Origin: Anaerolineae bacterium
GTDB taxonomy: Bacteria; Chloroflexota; Anaerolineae; Aggregatilineales; Phototrophicaceae
Direction: 5' to 3'
DNA: 64,000 nucleotides
NCBI GenBank assembly: GCA_025055175.1
Contig: JANWYT010000031.1
Coordinates: 1-64,000 of the forward strand
The notes below the pieces were generated by a model that saw nothing but the letters and a program-made list of their open reading frames with translations, searched no databases and was not told the origin of the DNA. The position numbers and the translations under genes were made by a program. Numbering within the stretch: position 1 is the first letter of the stretch; the number at the start of each line of letters is the position of its first letter. This document shows, piece after piece, positions 52,396 through 63,055 of this stretch.

Positions 52396-53556
52396 ATGAC
52401 TGTGTCATTTTGGCAGGCAGAAGGTCGTCAGGCGCACCGCGAAGCAGACGTCGTCATCGTGGGTGCGGGCTTGGCGGGGTGCAGCGCTGCCTGGTTTCTG
52501 CGAGAGACGGGTTTGCGCGTGGTCATCGTGGACAAGGCCGACGTGGCCCAGGGCGCAAGCGGCCGCAACGCCGGCTTCATGATTAGCGGGTTGGATACCT
52601 ACTATCACCGCGCCATCGAAAAATATGGCGCAGAAGTCACTCGCGAGGTGTGGAAGCTCTCGCACGAGACGCTGGCTTTCTGGCGGCAGATTGCGACAGA
52701 TAGCAATGGGCGCGTCCCCATCGAACAAAGCGGCTCGTTCCTGCTGGCAGAGAGCGAACAGGAAATGCAGGAGTTGCGGCTGGCGCACCAAGCTATGAGC
52801 GCTGACGGCATTCATGTCATCTATCACGACCAAGACCCCTGGAAGCGCGGCTACTACGCAGCGTTGGAACAGCCCACCGATGGCGCTGTCCAGCCGGTGG
52901 CCCTGGTTGAAGAGCTGCTGCGTCAGAGCGGCGCCGACTTCATGGGCAACAGCGAAGTCTACCAAATTGACTCGCGGGGGAGCGAAGTGGTGGTTCATAC
53001 GCGCTTGGCCATCTTCCACGCTCAGCGCGCTTTGCTCTGCACCAACGCCTACTCTCTCTTGCTCGATCCCTATTTTGAGGGCAAGGTCATCCCGACGCGC
53101 GCCCAATGCCTGGTGACTGAGCCGCTGCCAGCGCCGCTGTTCCGCGGTTGCGGCTATAGCGATTACGGCTACTACTACTACCGCATGACCTTTGACAATC
53201 GTCTGCTGCTGGGCGGAGCGCGTCACTTGCACCGCGCCGAGGAACACAACACCACCGAAGATCGTCTAAACCCCAATGTGCAGGGCAAGCTGGACGACTA
53301 CTTGCGCCGCCATTTCGCTGACGTAGCTCATGTGCCGATTGCGCGGCGCTGGTCAGGGATTATGGGCTTCAGTCTGGATGGTCTGCCGCTGGTGGGTGAA
53401 CTGCCCCACAAGCCCAACGTCTATTTCGCCGTGGGCTTCACAGGACATGGCCTGGCGCTAGCTGCTGGTGTGTCGCAGCGCGCTGTCGATCTCATGCTGC
53501 ACAACAAGCCTGCTGGCGCCGTCGACGTTTCGCGGCTGAAGCAGCTCATCCTGTGA
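52396..53556 (+). CDS. FAD-dependent amine oxidoreductase, PuuB/DadA-like
   Basis: A 386-residue flavoprotein of the D-amino-acid-oxidase fold. The dinucleotide-binding motif VVIVGAGLAGCSAAW is at about 19-33, followed by DKADVAQGASGRNAGF, the substrate/FAD motif typical of gamma-glutamylputrescine oxidase and related enzymes. The C-terminal GIMGFSLDGLPLVGELP and VGFTGHGLALAAGVS complete the FAD site. A primary or secondary amine is the likely substrate; a link with the putrescine route encoded at 21-25 kb is possible but not shown. A near-palindrome GACACGT-N5-ATGTGTC lies upstream at 52359-52377. Confidence 0.85.
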   Translation: MTVSFWQAEGRQAHREADVVIVGAGLAGCSAAWFLRETGLRVVIVDKADVAQGASGRNAGFMISGLDTYYHRAIEKYGAEVTREVWKLSHETLAFWRQIATDSNGRVPIEQSGSFLLAESEQEMQELRLAHQAMSADGIHVIYHDQDPWKRGYYAALEQPTDGAVQPVALVEELLRQSGADFMGNSEVYQIDSRGSEVVVHTRLAIFHAQRALLCTNAYSLLLDPYFEGKVIPTRAQCLVTEPLPAPLFRGCGYSDYGYYYYRMTFDNRLLLGGARHLHRAEEHNTTEDRLNPNVQGKLDDYLRRHFADVAHVPIARRWSGIMGFSLDGLPLVGELPHKPNVYFAVGFTGHGLALAAGVSQRAVDLMLHNKPAGAVDVSRLKQLIL

Positions 53557-53709
53557 GCGCGAATTTCACCTTGTCCTGGCTGGCAGGCTGGCAGGTGACC
53601 ACTCCCGACTCCACACAATCCAACGCCGTCTGCGACCAACGACGAGCAGCGACCGGAGAGTTGTGGCTGTCTACAATCCAGCTGGGCGAGCGGTACAGGA
53701 CGAGGACAC

Positions 53710-54948
53710 TCAGGGCCTGCGTGGCGGCAACGACTGGCAGGCGCGCGTCAGGCGGATGAACTGAGCGCTCACCCATCCCTCCTTGTCCTCGTAGCGCACC
53801 AACCACCAGGCGCGGTCAGGGCTTGGGCCGAAGGCCGCAAAGCTGGTGTCGAAGGGGATGACGGTCAGCACCTGCGAGCCTTGGAGCTGCGGCTTGTCGC
53901 GCAAGTTGACGTTGTAGTTAGCCGTCGCCAAGCAAGGATCGGGCAGGGTCGGCGTCGGCGTCGGCGTATCGGTGACGAAGCGCTGGCGCGTCGGCGTCGG
54001 CGAGAGCGTTGGGAAGGGGGTGCGCGTCACTGTCGGCGTGGCAGTCGGCGTGATCGTCGGCGTGGGCGTGATAGTGGGCAGAGGCGTCCCGGTCGGCACA
54101 TTCTGCACCAAGGCGACGCGCGTCGCTTGCAAGTCTTCTGGGCTGAGGCTGGCGCTGCCACCGCCTCCTCCGCCAAAGCCGCCCAGGAACTGTTGGAGCG
54201 TGTTCACGTTGCTGTTGACGGCGAAGCTGATGAAAGTGCGCAGCTGCGACAGGATGAACGCGCCCTGGTTGGCAGGGATACAGCCTTTGCTGATGAGGTC
54301 TTGGATAGCAGGCTCGCCAAAGTTCACGATGCGGTTGATGAGGTCGTTGGGGTCTTGGCCGTTGGCGCGCACAAGCTGAGCCAGGCTCTCTTGGCCGCTG
54401 CCCAGCAGGACTTCATCGCGCAGCTGTTCTGGCGTCTTGCCGCTGGCCTCGCTGATGTAGCCGAGGATCGTCTCAGCTAAGCGCAAGCCGGCCACTTCGC
54501 AGGGGCTGGGGCCGCGCTGGGCATTGACGGGCGTCGGGCGCGCGTTGACCTCAAGCTGAGCCAACTCCGCGTTCAGAGCGATGAAGTTGTAACTGAGGTT
54601 AGCCAGCAGCAGCAACACAGCCATGCCCAGCCCTAGCACCCCGCGCGATTGGCGCAGGCGCTGAGGGCGGAATAGTTCGACGATCAGCAGGGCTAGGCTG
54701 ATGAGAGCCAGCGGGATGATGAGCAAGAAGGCAACCTGCTCCACCACGTCGAAGCGGGCGCGCTGGCGATTGTCTTCGATGAGGCCTGCGACGGGCAAGA
54801 ACACGGTCAGCATGGCCAGCACCAGCGTGCCGCGACCCAGCGTTTTGCGTCTTTGCAGGGTGCGCAGCAGGTTGTGCAGGATGAAGATCAGGCCAAAGAA
54901 CGCACCGATCAGCAGCAGAAGCAAACCCATGACCCAGCCCTTCCTCAA
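53710..54948 (-). CDS. Membrane protein with Thr/Pro stalk and C-terminal SH3b domain
   Basis: A 412-residue protein. Four membrane helices (about 5-25, 40-58, 70-92, 103-125) are followed by an extracytoplasmic region of unknown fold, a Gly-rich stretch, and a Thr/Pro linker at about 285-340 made of TPTPT-like units. The last 75 residues are an SH3b-like domain (NYNVNLRDKPQLQGSQVLTV, GWVSAQFIRL), often found on cell-wall-binding proteins. The linker DNA is an imperfect tandem array of GTCGGCGT-like units near 53950-54080. A role at the cell surface is likely; specifics are unknown. Confidence 0.78.
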   Translation of the reverse strand: MRKGWVMGLLLLLIGAFFGLIFILHNLLRTLQRRKTLGRGTLVLAMLTVFLPVAGLIEDNRQRARFDVVEQVAFLLIIPLALISLALLIVELFRPQRLRQSRGVLGLGMAVLLLLANLSYNFIALNAELAQLEVNARPTPVNAQRGPSPCEVAGLRLAETILGYISEASGKTPEQLRDEVLLGSGQESLAQLVRANGQDPNDLINRIVNFGEPAIQDLISKGCIPANQGAFILSQLRTFISFAVNSNVNTLQQFLGGFGGGGGGSASLSPEDLQATRVALVQNVPTGTPLPTITPTPTITPTATPTVTRTPFPTLSPTPTRQRFVTDTPTPTPTLPDPCLATANYNVNLRDKPQLQGSQVLTVIPFDTSFAAFGPSPDRAWWLVRYEDKEGWVSAQFIRLTRACQSLPPRRP

Positions 54949-55001
54949 ACGCAGAGGCTAGCTTCAGGATAACACAGGCAGATAAACTTGTTCAGAGGCG
55001 C

Positions 55002-55376
55002 CTAGCCGGCCATGCTAAGCAGCTTCTGAACAGTGCTGAGCAGGTCGTTGATGCGGAAAGGACGTTCGACGTAAGCATCGCAGCCGGCTTGCAACGCTTT
55101 CTGGATGGCAGAAGGCCCACCAGCCGTGATGGCGACGATAGGGATGTGTCGGGTCTTGGGATCATCCTTGAGGATTTGGATGGCGTCCCAGCCGAAAGGC
55201 ATGGGAGCGCGCAGCAGCAAGTCCATCAGGATCAGATCGGGCGCTTGGCTACGAGCCATCTCGACGCCATCCGCACCACTGTGAGACGAGACGAAGTCGA
55301 TTAGACCGAGCGGCGCTAGGTAGGACTTAATCAGCTCAATATTGTTCACATCATCATCAACAATTAGAATGCGCAC
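55002..55376 (-). CDS. Single-domain response regulator (receiver) with Lys-to-Arg change
   Basis: A 124-residue receiver domain with no output domain. The acidic pocket is Asp7-Asp9 (VDDD), the phospho-acceptor is Asp52 (LILMDLLL), and the switch Thr84 is in AITAGG. The almost invariant Lys before Pro-Phe is replaced by Arg105 (YVERPFRI). A GTG start with GGAG about 8 nt upstream is used. It could receive phosphate from one of the four sensor kinases in the window and work by protein-protein contact, like CheY or Spo0F. Confidence 0.88.
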   Translation of the reverse strand: MRILIVDDDVNNIELIKSYLAPLGLIDFVSSHSGADGVEMARSQAPDLILMDLLLRAPMPFGWDAIQILKDDPKTRHIPIVAITAGGPSAIQKALQAGCDAYVERPFRINDLLSTVQKLLSMAG

Positions 55377-55553
55377 AGGCTACTCCGTCTTCTTCCATCC
55401 GCTCGTTGCAAGATGACTTACTTTATTGTAGCGCTCGCAATTTTACGATAATGATAACAGAGCAAGATGTTAAGATTTGCTAAAGAAATTATAACGTCTG
55501 TAGTTTAGTCTGTCTCTGTGCGCCTTGCAAGTGAACTGAACCCACCGAAAGTA

Positions 55554-56372
55554 CTAGGGATTTGACGACGTTGGTTTGCCGCGCCGCGTCTCTATCCAAG
55601 TCACACCATAATCGACGAGGGCGCGCATGGGGAAGAGGCGCGTGACGGCCTGGCCGACATGCCCATAGCGGACGGGATGGCCTTCGCTCTCGTAATCTGC
55701 ACCCAAGCGATGGAAGTCATCGGAATCGTAGTCCAGGATGGTATAGCGCACATTACGGCGTCGACCCTCCAACAAGACGGTACTCTCCTCTTCAATGCGC
55801 ATTTTGCCCGCATACTGAGCGCGCTCTTCAGCCAAGTGTAGACAGGTGTTGGTGTCGTGGCCCGTCCCCAGGAAGAAAACGCGCGCGTCCAGGGCATACA
55901 AGCGCGCCAGGGGAGACTGTTCTCCGAACATGTCCTCATAGGGATGAGGATGGATGACGAAACGAGCGTGTCTGCCCCAAGCAGCGAACGAGGCAACAGG
56001 GTGTGCGCTGCGCAGCACGCCTGGACGAGTGCGGAAGGCCTCAGCTAAGACGCCCATCTGGACAGTAGCGCTGGTGGCTGGGTCGTAGGGCGGCCTCTCG
56101 GCGCGGATGATCGGCCACCAAGACTCCGGTACAGGCGGCGCATTCCAAAACTGAGGATCGGTGTTGGTGTTGGTCTGGGTGGGCATGACCAAAGTACCAT
56201 CTTCGCCCAAGACCTGCATGAGAGCCAGCACAACCGCTTCAGGCCCGCCGCAAATCCATCCGCCAATCTTCCTCAGGCTGGCGTGTACCAACACAGTTTG
56301 GCCAGCCTGCAAGCCAGACCTGGCGAAATCTTCTGCCAGGAGCGAGACGGTATGAATTGCGCTGTAATCCAT
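55554..56372 (-). CDS. AAC(3)-family N-acetyltransferase
   Basis: A 272-residue protein of the antibiotic acetyltransferase (aminoglycoside 3-N-acetyltransferase) family. Conserved blocks include VLVHASLRKIGGWICGG with the acetyl-CoA-binding region, GTLVMPTQTNTNTD, HPVASFAAWG and FFLGTGHDTNTCLHLAEE with the catalytic-region His and Asn. Many chromosomal members do not act on aminoglycosides, for example YokD and FrbF, so resistance is not implied. It is transcribed alone. Confidence 0.85.
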   Translation of the reverse strand: MDYSAIHTVSLLAEDFARSGLQAGQTVLVHASLRKIGGWICGGPEAVVLALMQVLGEDGTLVMPTQTNTNTDPQFWNAPPVPESWWPIIRAERPPYDPATSATVQMGVLAEAFRTRPGVLRSAHPVASFAAWGRHARFVIHPHPYEDMFGEQSPLARLYALDARVFFLGTGHDTNTCLHLAEERAQYAGKMRIEEESTVLLEGRRRNVRYTILDYDSDDFHRLGADYESEGHPVRYGHVGQAVTRLFPMRALVDYGVTWIETRRGKPTSSNP

Positions 56373-56511
56373 CCTCTATCCCGAAAAAATATCACTCAAA
56401 ACAGCCCGAACGCCGTAGAAGCCTATTCTTGTTCGCGCTAGAATAAGGCGTGCCTGGGCTGAATGCAAGCGCTCGAAGCCCGCACTTCATCGGAAAGGGA
56501 GGCACGCCATC

Positions 56512-56832
56512 ATGAAAACGAGGCAGTATCTGGTCGTGGCCCTGGTGACAGGGTCGATCTTCTATGTTCTGGGCTTGCTAGGCGGGCCCGGTTTGCGCAG
56601 CTTCATCCTACAATTTGAAGCAGCGGCGGTGCGCGGCGGCGTCTCTCAGGGCCTGGTCGATCTCATCACCGAGCCGATGATCCAGGCTCTGAGCGGCAGC
56701 ATCCTGGCCTCAGCGATTGCCGGCCTGCTGTGGCCCGTCACGCTGTTGTGGGTGGTCCTGCTGTTCGTGCTGATCGTCTTCGCCATCCTAGGGCCAGGCC
56801 TGAACACCGCTGCTGACACCTTTCGCTCATGA
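56512..56832 (+). CDS. Small membrane protein of unknown function
   Basis: A 106-residue protein with hydrophobic segments at about 7-25, 62-78 and 80-96. A GGGAGG ribosome-binding site precedes the ATG. Its stop overlaps the start of the GT4 gene (ATGA at 56829), so it is co-transcribed with it. Not assigned to a family. Confidence 0.6.
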   Translation: MKTRQYLVVALVTGSIFYVLGLLGGPGLRSFILQFEAAAVRGGVSQGLVDLITEPMIQALSGSILASAIAGLLWPVTLLWVVLLFVLIVFAILGPGLNTAADTFRS

Positions 56833-58001
56833 CGACGACCACGCGCTGGCGCATCCTCATGCTGTCAAAAGCCTGCGTTGTCGGCATTTATCAGCGCAAG
56901 CTAGAGGCGATCGCGCGCCACGACGACATTGAACTGCGCGTCCTCGTGCCGCCCTCTTGGCGCGATGAGCGCGGCGTGCAAGCCCTAGAGCGCGTTTACA
57001 CCCAGGGCTACGATCTGCACACCATCCCCATCGCCCTGAACGGGAATTTTCACCTGCATTTCTATCCCACGCTGGGCCGCGAAATGCGCGCCTTCCGTCC
57101 GCATCTCGTCCACATTGATGAAGAACCATACAACCTGGCAGCTTGGCAAGCCCTAGCTTGGGCGCGCCACTTGCGAGCCAAGAGCTTGTTCTTCAGTTGG
57201 CAGAACATCCTGCGTCGCTACCCACCGCCTTTCGCTTGGGGTGAACGCTGGGTGCTGCGCCATGTCGACGGTGCGCTGATGGGGACAGAGAGCGCTGCTC
57301 AGGTGTGGCACGACAAGGGCTATCGTGGGACGCTGGCGATCGTGCCGCAGTTTGGCACTGATCCGCAGCTCTTCCAGCCGCGCCCTCGCCCGACCGGGCA
57401 GCCTTTCACCATCGGCTACGTGGGCCGCCTGGTGGAGGAGAAGGGGCTGTTCGTGCTGCTGAATGCTCTGGCCCAACTGCCACAGGACAAGCCCTGGCGC
57501 GTTCATCTCATCGGTGGCGGGCCGCTGCGGCCCGCGCTGGAACAGCAGGGGCAGACGCTTGGTTTGGCAGAACGCTTGCACTTCGTCGGGCAAGTGGCCA
57601 GCACGGCCATGCCCCAAGCCATGAACGCGCTGGATACGCTGGTGCTGCCCTCGCTCACGCGGCCTAACTGGAAAGAGCAGTTTGGGCGCGCCTTGATCGA
57701 AGCGATGGCCAGCGGCCTGCCCGTCATAGGCAGCACCAGCGGCGCCATCCCCGACGTAATCGGCGAGGCGGGATTGATTGTGCCAGAAGGCGACGCACCA
57801 GCGCTGGCGGCAGCGCTGCGCCATCTCATGGATGATCCGACAGCCCGCGCCAGATTAGGCCAGCAGGGGCGCGCGCGCGTCTTGGCTCACTTCACCCATG
57901 ACGAAATTGCCGAGGCGACGGTAACTTTCTATCGTGCGCTGCTGAAGTTACCTCAACTATCGACGTATCAGGCTACTGTAATTCGCCCCAGTGCATCGTA
58001 G
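56829..58001 (+). CDS. Glycosyltransferase, GT4 family
   Basis: A 390-residue GT-B fold enzyme. The N-terminal acceptor half contains HIDEEPYNLAAWQALAWAR. The donor-nucleotide half has TIGYVGRLVEEKGLFVLLNAL, LIGGGPLRPALE, HFVGQV and the E-x7-E motif in FGRALIEAMASGLPVIGSTSGAIPDVIGEAG. It transfers a sugar from a nucleotide donor in the cytoplasm; the acceptor is unknown. It follows the small membrane-protein gene with a 4-nt overlap. Confidence 0.88.
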   Translation: MTTTTRWRILMLSKACVVGIYQRKLEAIARHDDIELRVLVPPSWRDERGVQALERVYTQGYDLHTIPIALNGNFHLHFYPTLGREMRAFRPHLVHIDEEPYNLAAWQALAWARHLRAKSLFFSWQNILRRYPPPFAWGERWVLRHVDGALMGTESAAQVWHDKGYRGTLAIVPQFGTDPQLFQPRPRPTGQPFTIGYVGRLVEEKGLFVLLNALAQLPQDKPWRVHLIGGGPLRPALEQQGQTLGLAERLHFVGQVASTAMPQAMNALDTLVLPSLTRPNWKEQFGRALIEAMASGLPVIGSTSGAIPDVIGEAGLIVPEGDAPALAAALRHLMDDPTARARLGQQGRARVLAHFTHDEIAEATVTFYRALLKLPQLSTYQATVIRPSAS

Positions 58002-58022
58002 CGGTGGCCGACACCGTTGGCG

Positions 58023-58028
58023 TATAAT
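58023..58028 (+). promoter_or_regulatory. Consensus -10 element upstream of tkt
   Basis: A perfect TATAAT 40 nt before the GTG at 58068. No good -35 element lies at 16-18 nt. Its position supports the GTG start over the upstream TTG at 58017. Confidence 0.4.
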
Positions 58029-58067
58029 TCGGCTCACAGGCGACCATCCCACCAGAAAGAGCCATCC

Positions 58068-60101
58068 GTGACCGATCATGCTCTGCAACAACGCGCCATC
58101 AACACCATTCGCACCCTGGCCATCGACGCTGTGCAGAAAGCCGACAGCGGCCATCCTGGCCTGCCTATGGGCGCTGCACCGATGGCTTACGTCCTATGGA
58201 CGAAACACCTGCGCCACAATCCTGCCAATCCTCATTGGCCCAATCGTGATCGCTTCGTCCTGAGCGCCGGACATGGCAGCATGTTGATCTACGCCCTGCT
58301 ACACCTGACGGGTTATGACCTGTCGTTGGACGAGCTGAAGAACTTCCGTCAATGGGGCAGCAAGACGCCGGGCCACCCCGAAGCGCACCTGACGCCAGGC
58401 GTGGAGACGACTACCGGCCCACTGGGCCAGGGTATCGCCAACGCCGTCGGCATGGCCCTGGCTGAAGCCTATCTGGCCAGCGTCTTCAACCGCGAAGGCT
58501 TCTCCATCGTCGATCACTATACCTACTGCCTGGTGAGCGATGGCGACCTCATGGAGGGCGTGGCCATCGAAGCGACGGCCCTAGCCGGCCACTGGGGCTT
58601 GGGCAAGCTGATCGTCCTCTACGACGACAACAAGGTGACGCTGGACGGCGAAGCCAGCATGACCTTCAGCGAAGACGTGCGCCTGCGCTTCGAATCACAG
58701 GGCTGGCACACCTTGCGAGTCGAGGATGGCAACGACCTAGAAGCCATTCACCAAGCCATCGAAGCCGCCAAAGCAGAGACAGGCCGTCCAACGCTGATCG
58801 CAGTGCGCACCATCATCGGCTACGGCAGCCCCAACAAGGCCGGCAAGAGCGCCGCGCACGGCTCTCCGCTGGGCAAAGACGAAGTGCGCCTGACCAAGCA
58901 GGCCTACGGCTTCGATCCCGATCAGAGCTTCTTCATCGCAGACGATGTGCAGGCCCACATGCGCGAAGCGCTCCAGTGGGGCGAGACCTTTGAACGAGCC
59001 TGGCGCGAGTTGTTCGACAAGTACTGCGCGGCCTATCCACAAGAAGCAGCGCTGTGGGAGCAGGTTCACAGCGGCCAACTGCCTGCAGGTTGGGACGCTG
59101 ATCTACCCATCTTCAAAGGCGACAAACCCATCGCCACGCGCAACGCCGGCGGCGAAGCGCTCAATGCTATCGCCAAGCACCTGCCGACCATGATCGGCGG
59201 CGACGCCGACCTGGCGGGCAGCACCAAGACGCTCATCAGCGGCGCAGCTCACACTGGCCCTGGCAACCCTTACGCGCGCAATCTGCGCTTCGGCGTGCGC
59301 GAACATGCGATGGGCGCTATCGTCAATGGACTAGCCCTGCACGGCGGGATCGTCAAGCCCTACACGGCCACTTTCCTCACCTTCAGCGACTACATGCGGC
59401 CGGCGGTGCGCCTGGCTGCTCTGACGGGCCTGCCCGTCGTCCACGTCTTCACTCACGACAGCATAGGCCTGGGCGAAGACGGCCCGACTCATCAGCCGGT
59501 CGAACACATCATGAGCCTGCGCCTCATCCCCGATTACTACGTCTTCCGCCCAGCGGACGCCAACGAGACGGCTGCCGCTTGGCGCACCATCATGACGCTG
59601 CCAGGCCCAGCTGCCCTCATCTTGTCGCGCCAAAACCTACCTGTGTTGGACACGGACAACATCGAAGGCATACGCGAAGGCGTGGCGCGTGGCGCATACG
59701 TGCTGGCCGAGTCGCCCAAGATCAGGCGCGGCCTGCCCGATGTGATCCTGATGGCCAGCGGCAGCGAAGTCAGCATAGCCCTGGAAGCGATGGCTATGTT
59801 GGAAGAAGCCGACGTGAAGGCTCGCGTCGTCTCTATGCCCTGCTGGGAGCTATTCGATCAGCAAGACGAGGGCTACCGCGAAGCAGTGCTGCCAACCGAG
59901 GTCTTCCGCCGCGTGTCCATCGAAGCCGGGCGCACCCTGGGCTGGCAGAAATACTTGGGTGGCATAGGCGTAGCGCTGGGCGTAGATCGCTTCGGCGCTA
60001 GCGCGCCCTACGAGCGGATTTACGCCGAGTACGGCCTGACGGCCAAGGCGGTGGCCCAAGCTGCCGCTCAGCTCATGGACGAATTCGGCGACGAAGAATA
60101 G
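58068..60101 (+). CDS. tkt: Transketolase
   Basis: A 677-residue transketolase, full length for the family. It interconverts sugar phosphates in the non-oxidative pentose phosphate pathway or the Calvin cycle. ThDP and magnesium binding is shown by [20 protein letters not shown] followed by [21 protein letters not shown] and the [14 protein letters not shown] loop with catalytic His residues are also present. The GTG at 58068 begins the family-like [17 protein letters not shown]. Its 3' end is 4 nt from the convergent ABC-ATPase gene. Confidence 0.96.
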   Translation: MTDHALQQRAINTIRTLAIDAVQKADSGHPGLPMGAAPMAYVLWTKHLRHNPANPHWPNRDRFVLSAGHGSMLIYALLHLTGYDLSLDELKNFRQWGSKTPGHPEAHLTPGVETTTGPLGQGIANAVGMALAEAYLASVFNREGFSIVDHYTYCLVSDGDLMEGVAIEATALAGHWGLGKLIVLYDDNKVTLDGEASMTFSEDVRLRFESQGWHTLRVEDGNDLEAIHQAIEAAKAETGRPTLIAVRTIIGYGSPNKAGKSAAHGSPLGKDEVRLTKQAYGFDPDQSFFIADDVQAHMREALQWGETFERAWRELFDKYCAAYPQEAALWEQVHSGQLPAGWDADLPIFKGDKPIATRNAGGEALNAIAKHLPTMIGGDADLAGSTKTLISGAAHTGPGNPYARNLRFGVREHAMGAIVNGLALHGGIVKPYTATFLTFSDYMRPAVRLAALTGLPVVHVFTHDSIGLGEDGPTHQPVEHIMSLRLIPDYYVFRPADANETAAAWRTIMTLPGPAALILSRQNLPVLDTDNIEGIREGVARGAYVLAESPKIRRGLPDVILMASGSEVSIALEAMAMLEEADVKARVVSMPCWELFDQQDEGYREAVLPTEVFRRVSIEAGRTLGWQKYLGGIGVALGVDRFGASAPYERIYAEYGLTAKAVAQAAAQLMDEFGDEE

Positions 60102-60105
60102 ACGC

Positions 60106-60866
<761 letters not shown>

Positions 60867-60870
<4 letters not shown>

Positions 60871-61388
60871 GATTTCTCCTGGGAAGCAGGGGCTTCATCG
60901 CTCGGCTCAGAAACCGCGTCATCAATGGGGAGCTGATCGTCGTAGAAGGTCATCTCATCAGGGGGCAGGCGCGGTTGGCCGCCTAGCACATACAGCAGCA
61001 CACCAAAGGCCGCTACGCCGAAGCTAGCAATTAGACCCAACCCCTGGAGCTGGCCAAAGAAGATATCGCTGGTTTCGGTGCGCAAGTGCGAGCCGAAGTT
61101 GAACAGATCAGCGAAGCCGCTTAGAGCGGCGAAAATCCAGCCAGTCAGCGCCAAGCGCGTGCCGATCTGCTGCCACAGGTTGGGCGCTTGGCCCAAGTAG
61201 AACATGCTCTTGGCGTAGATGAGGCCGCCCATCAGCAGCAGGCCGTAGCCCGTGAGCAGCATAGTCACCTGGACAATGCCGATCCCAGGGGTGGGCTGAA
61301 CGCCGGTCAAGCCTGGGAATAACCCCATCAGCGCCAGGACAACCCCCAGCGCGCCAATGGCTATGCCCACTTGTGCGAAGCGTTCCAC
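60867..61388 (-). CDS. Four-helix membrane protein of unknown function
   Basis: A 173-residue protein with four hydrophobic segments (about 6-25, 36-60, 75-95, 110-135) and an acidic C-terminal tail of about 35 residues. The GTG at 61388 is chosen because AGAGG lies 10 nt upstream and the longer TTG-started frame runs into holA. Its stop overlaps the ABC-ATPase start by 4 nt. It could be a membrane partner of that ATPase, but lacks FtsX/MacB features. Confidence 0.6.
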
Positions 61389-61404
61389 TGGCTGCTCGCC
61401 TCTC

Positions 61405-62394
61405 TCAGCGCGCCAGACTGACGACGAACAGATCAAGCGCCAAGCGTATGTCGATCTTGCCCGTCTTAGCGTCCTGGTCGTAGCGCTGGAGGCGCTTGTA
61501 GATAGCCTCCAACTCGTCCAGCTTGAAGGCGCGCGCCTGCCTGCTCACCTTGTCGATCAGGAAGGGCTTCACACCCGCCGCCGAAGGCAAGTCGCGCGGG
61601 CTGCCGCCGCTGCTCAAGTGTTCGCAGGCCAGCAGCAAGGTGCGAAATTGGGCGACGATGAGGCCGAACAGGCCGAAGCCAGGATCGCTAGGGTCTTGGT
61701 CGAGGGCGGCGTGGAGCAGGCGGATGGCCTCTTTGGCGCGGCCTTCGATGACGGCATCGATCATTTTGAAGACGTTGGCCTCGGCCACATAGGGCGTGAG
61801 CAGGGCCACGTCGTCCTCGTCGATGGGCCGCGCACCATCGACGTAGCTGGCTAGCTTGAGCAGCTCGTGATCGGCGCGGCGCAAATCCTGACTCACCACC
61901 TGGCTCAGGGCGTGGGCAGCGCGTGGAGTGATCCGTGCCGCGTAGCTGTTCTTAGCGCGTTTGATTATCCACTCGCTGATGTCTTCGGGATTGTTGAATT
62001 CGCGCAGCGCGCCGTTGGGATGGCTCTGAGCCAGCTTGAGCAGCTTGGCGATGATAGCCTTCTTGTCGTCCAGCTTGCCGCGTTCGACCATGATGAGTTG
62101 GGACGTCGGAGGCAGATTGGGCAGAGCCTCCACGAGCTGTTCCAGCGCCACCTTGCCCGCTTCGTTGCAGCTTGCCAGGTAGCTGATGAGGTCTTTGACG
62201 ACGACGGTGCGCCGTTCGGCCAAGAAAGGCAGGCTGCGCACCGCTCCCAAGATAGCGGGGACGCTGGTCTCTGAGCCTTCGTAGGTGCTAGTGTTCAACT
62301 CATCAGCCTGGGCCAACAGAGCGGCAAGGGCTTCGTCGCGCCCCAACTCGTCTTGGCCATGATAAATCAGGAAGGTTTTCGCGGCTCGGCTCAT
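61405..62394 (-). CDS. holA: DNA polymerase III delta subunit
   Basis: A 329-residue protein matching HolA, the clamp-loader subunit that opens the sliding clamp. Recognisable stretches include TFLIYHGQDELGRDEALAALL at the N-terminus, PPTSQLIMVERGKLDDKK, the LSQVVSQDLRRADHELLKLA block and the C-terminal collar with FLIDKVSRQARAFKLDEL. Length is normal. It sits 11 nt after the DUF6391-type gene. Confidence 0.92.
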   Translation of the reverse strand: MSRAAKTFLIYHGQDELGRDEALAALLAQADELNTSTYEGSETSVPAILGAVRSLPFLAERRTVVVKDLISYLASCNEAGKVALEQLVEALPNLPPTSQLIMVERGKLDDKKAIIAKLLKLAQSHPNGALREFNNPEDISEWIIKRAKNSYAARITPRAAHALSQVVSQDLRRADHELLKLASYVDGARPIDEDDVALLTPYVAEANVFKMIDAVIEGRAKEAIRLLHAALDQDPSDPGFGLFGLIVAQFRTLLLACEHLSSGGSPRDLPSAAGVKPFLIDKVSRQARAFKLDELEAIYKRLQRYDQDAKTGKIDIRLALDLFVVSLAR

Positions 62395-62405
62395 CGAGTA
62401 GCTCG

Positions 62406-62942
62406 TCAGCCTTTGCGCGTCAGGACGTGATGGAAGACCCAGGCTTGGCCCAGGATACGCAACTCGCGGCGCGTCACGCTGACGAATTCCAGGTCGCCCA
62501 TGTCGCCGCTAGTGGTGAAGTGCTTCTGCAAGGCCATGCCGAAGGGCAAGGCGTAGAAGCTGGTGAACATCATGGCCAGCACGACAACAGGGAAGCGCGC
62601 CCAAGCGCTGCGCGGCGTCGTCCCCATGAAACCCACTACCCCCACCAGAGCGGCCAGCACGCCACTGGCGACCAAGTTCGTCCCACAGTTGGGATGAACG
62701 GCCCAATGGGCCTCGCCGCGCTGGAAACGCCGCAGTGCCTCGCGCACAGCGGCCTCGACGCGCTCCGTTGGCACATCGCCTAACAAGATGAAGCCGCTGG
62801 CGGAGCTTGAGCCACTCAGAGTATAGCGTTGACGGTTGAGGATGTGGATGGTGGCGTGTTCCAAGCCATGATTGCGACGAATGCGGCGGATGGTGTCGCT
62901 CTCTAGCAGGGGACGCAGCAAAACGGCGGTGGGCTGCAACAT
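62406..62942 (-). CDS. DUF6391-type membrane protein
   Basis: A 178-residue protein. The characteristic block RRIRRNHGLEHATIHILNR lies at about 19-37, followed by a soluble part with GFILLGDVPTERVEAAV and HPNCGTNLVASG, and then two membrane helices (about 93-110 and 117-140). The conserved His residues and Cys could bind metal; the function is not known. It is probably the first gene of the four-gene operon ending with the ABC ATPase. Confidence 0.78.
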   Translation of the reverse strand: MLQPTAVLLRPLLESDTIRRIRRNHGLEHATIHILNRQRYTLSGSSSASGFILLGDVPTERVEAAVREALRRFQRGEAHWAVHPNCGTNLVASGVLAALVGVVGFMGTTPRSAWARFPVVVLAMMFTSFYALPFGMALQKHFTTSGDMGDLEFVSVTRRELRILGQAWVFHHVLTRKG

Positions 62943-63055
62943 GCGCTTCGTCTTTCAGCATTTCAGCATGTTTGGTGCGATCGATGGTGGATTGTAACAT
63001 GCAGTGAGGCGTTTTGTCTAACCAGCCCTCTCGCTTCGAAGCAGAGGCCGGACGC

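Noticed and set aside
55554-56372. Reading the AAC(3)-family gene as an aminoglycoside resistance gene
   Set aside because: The family is broad and there is no mobile element or other resistance gene; only the family call is supported.
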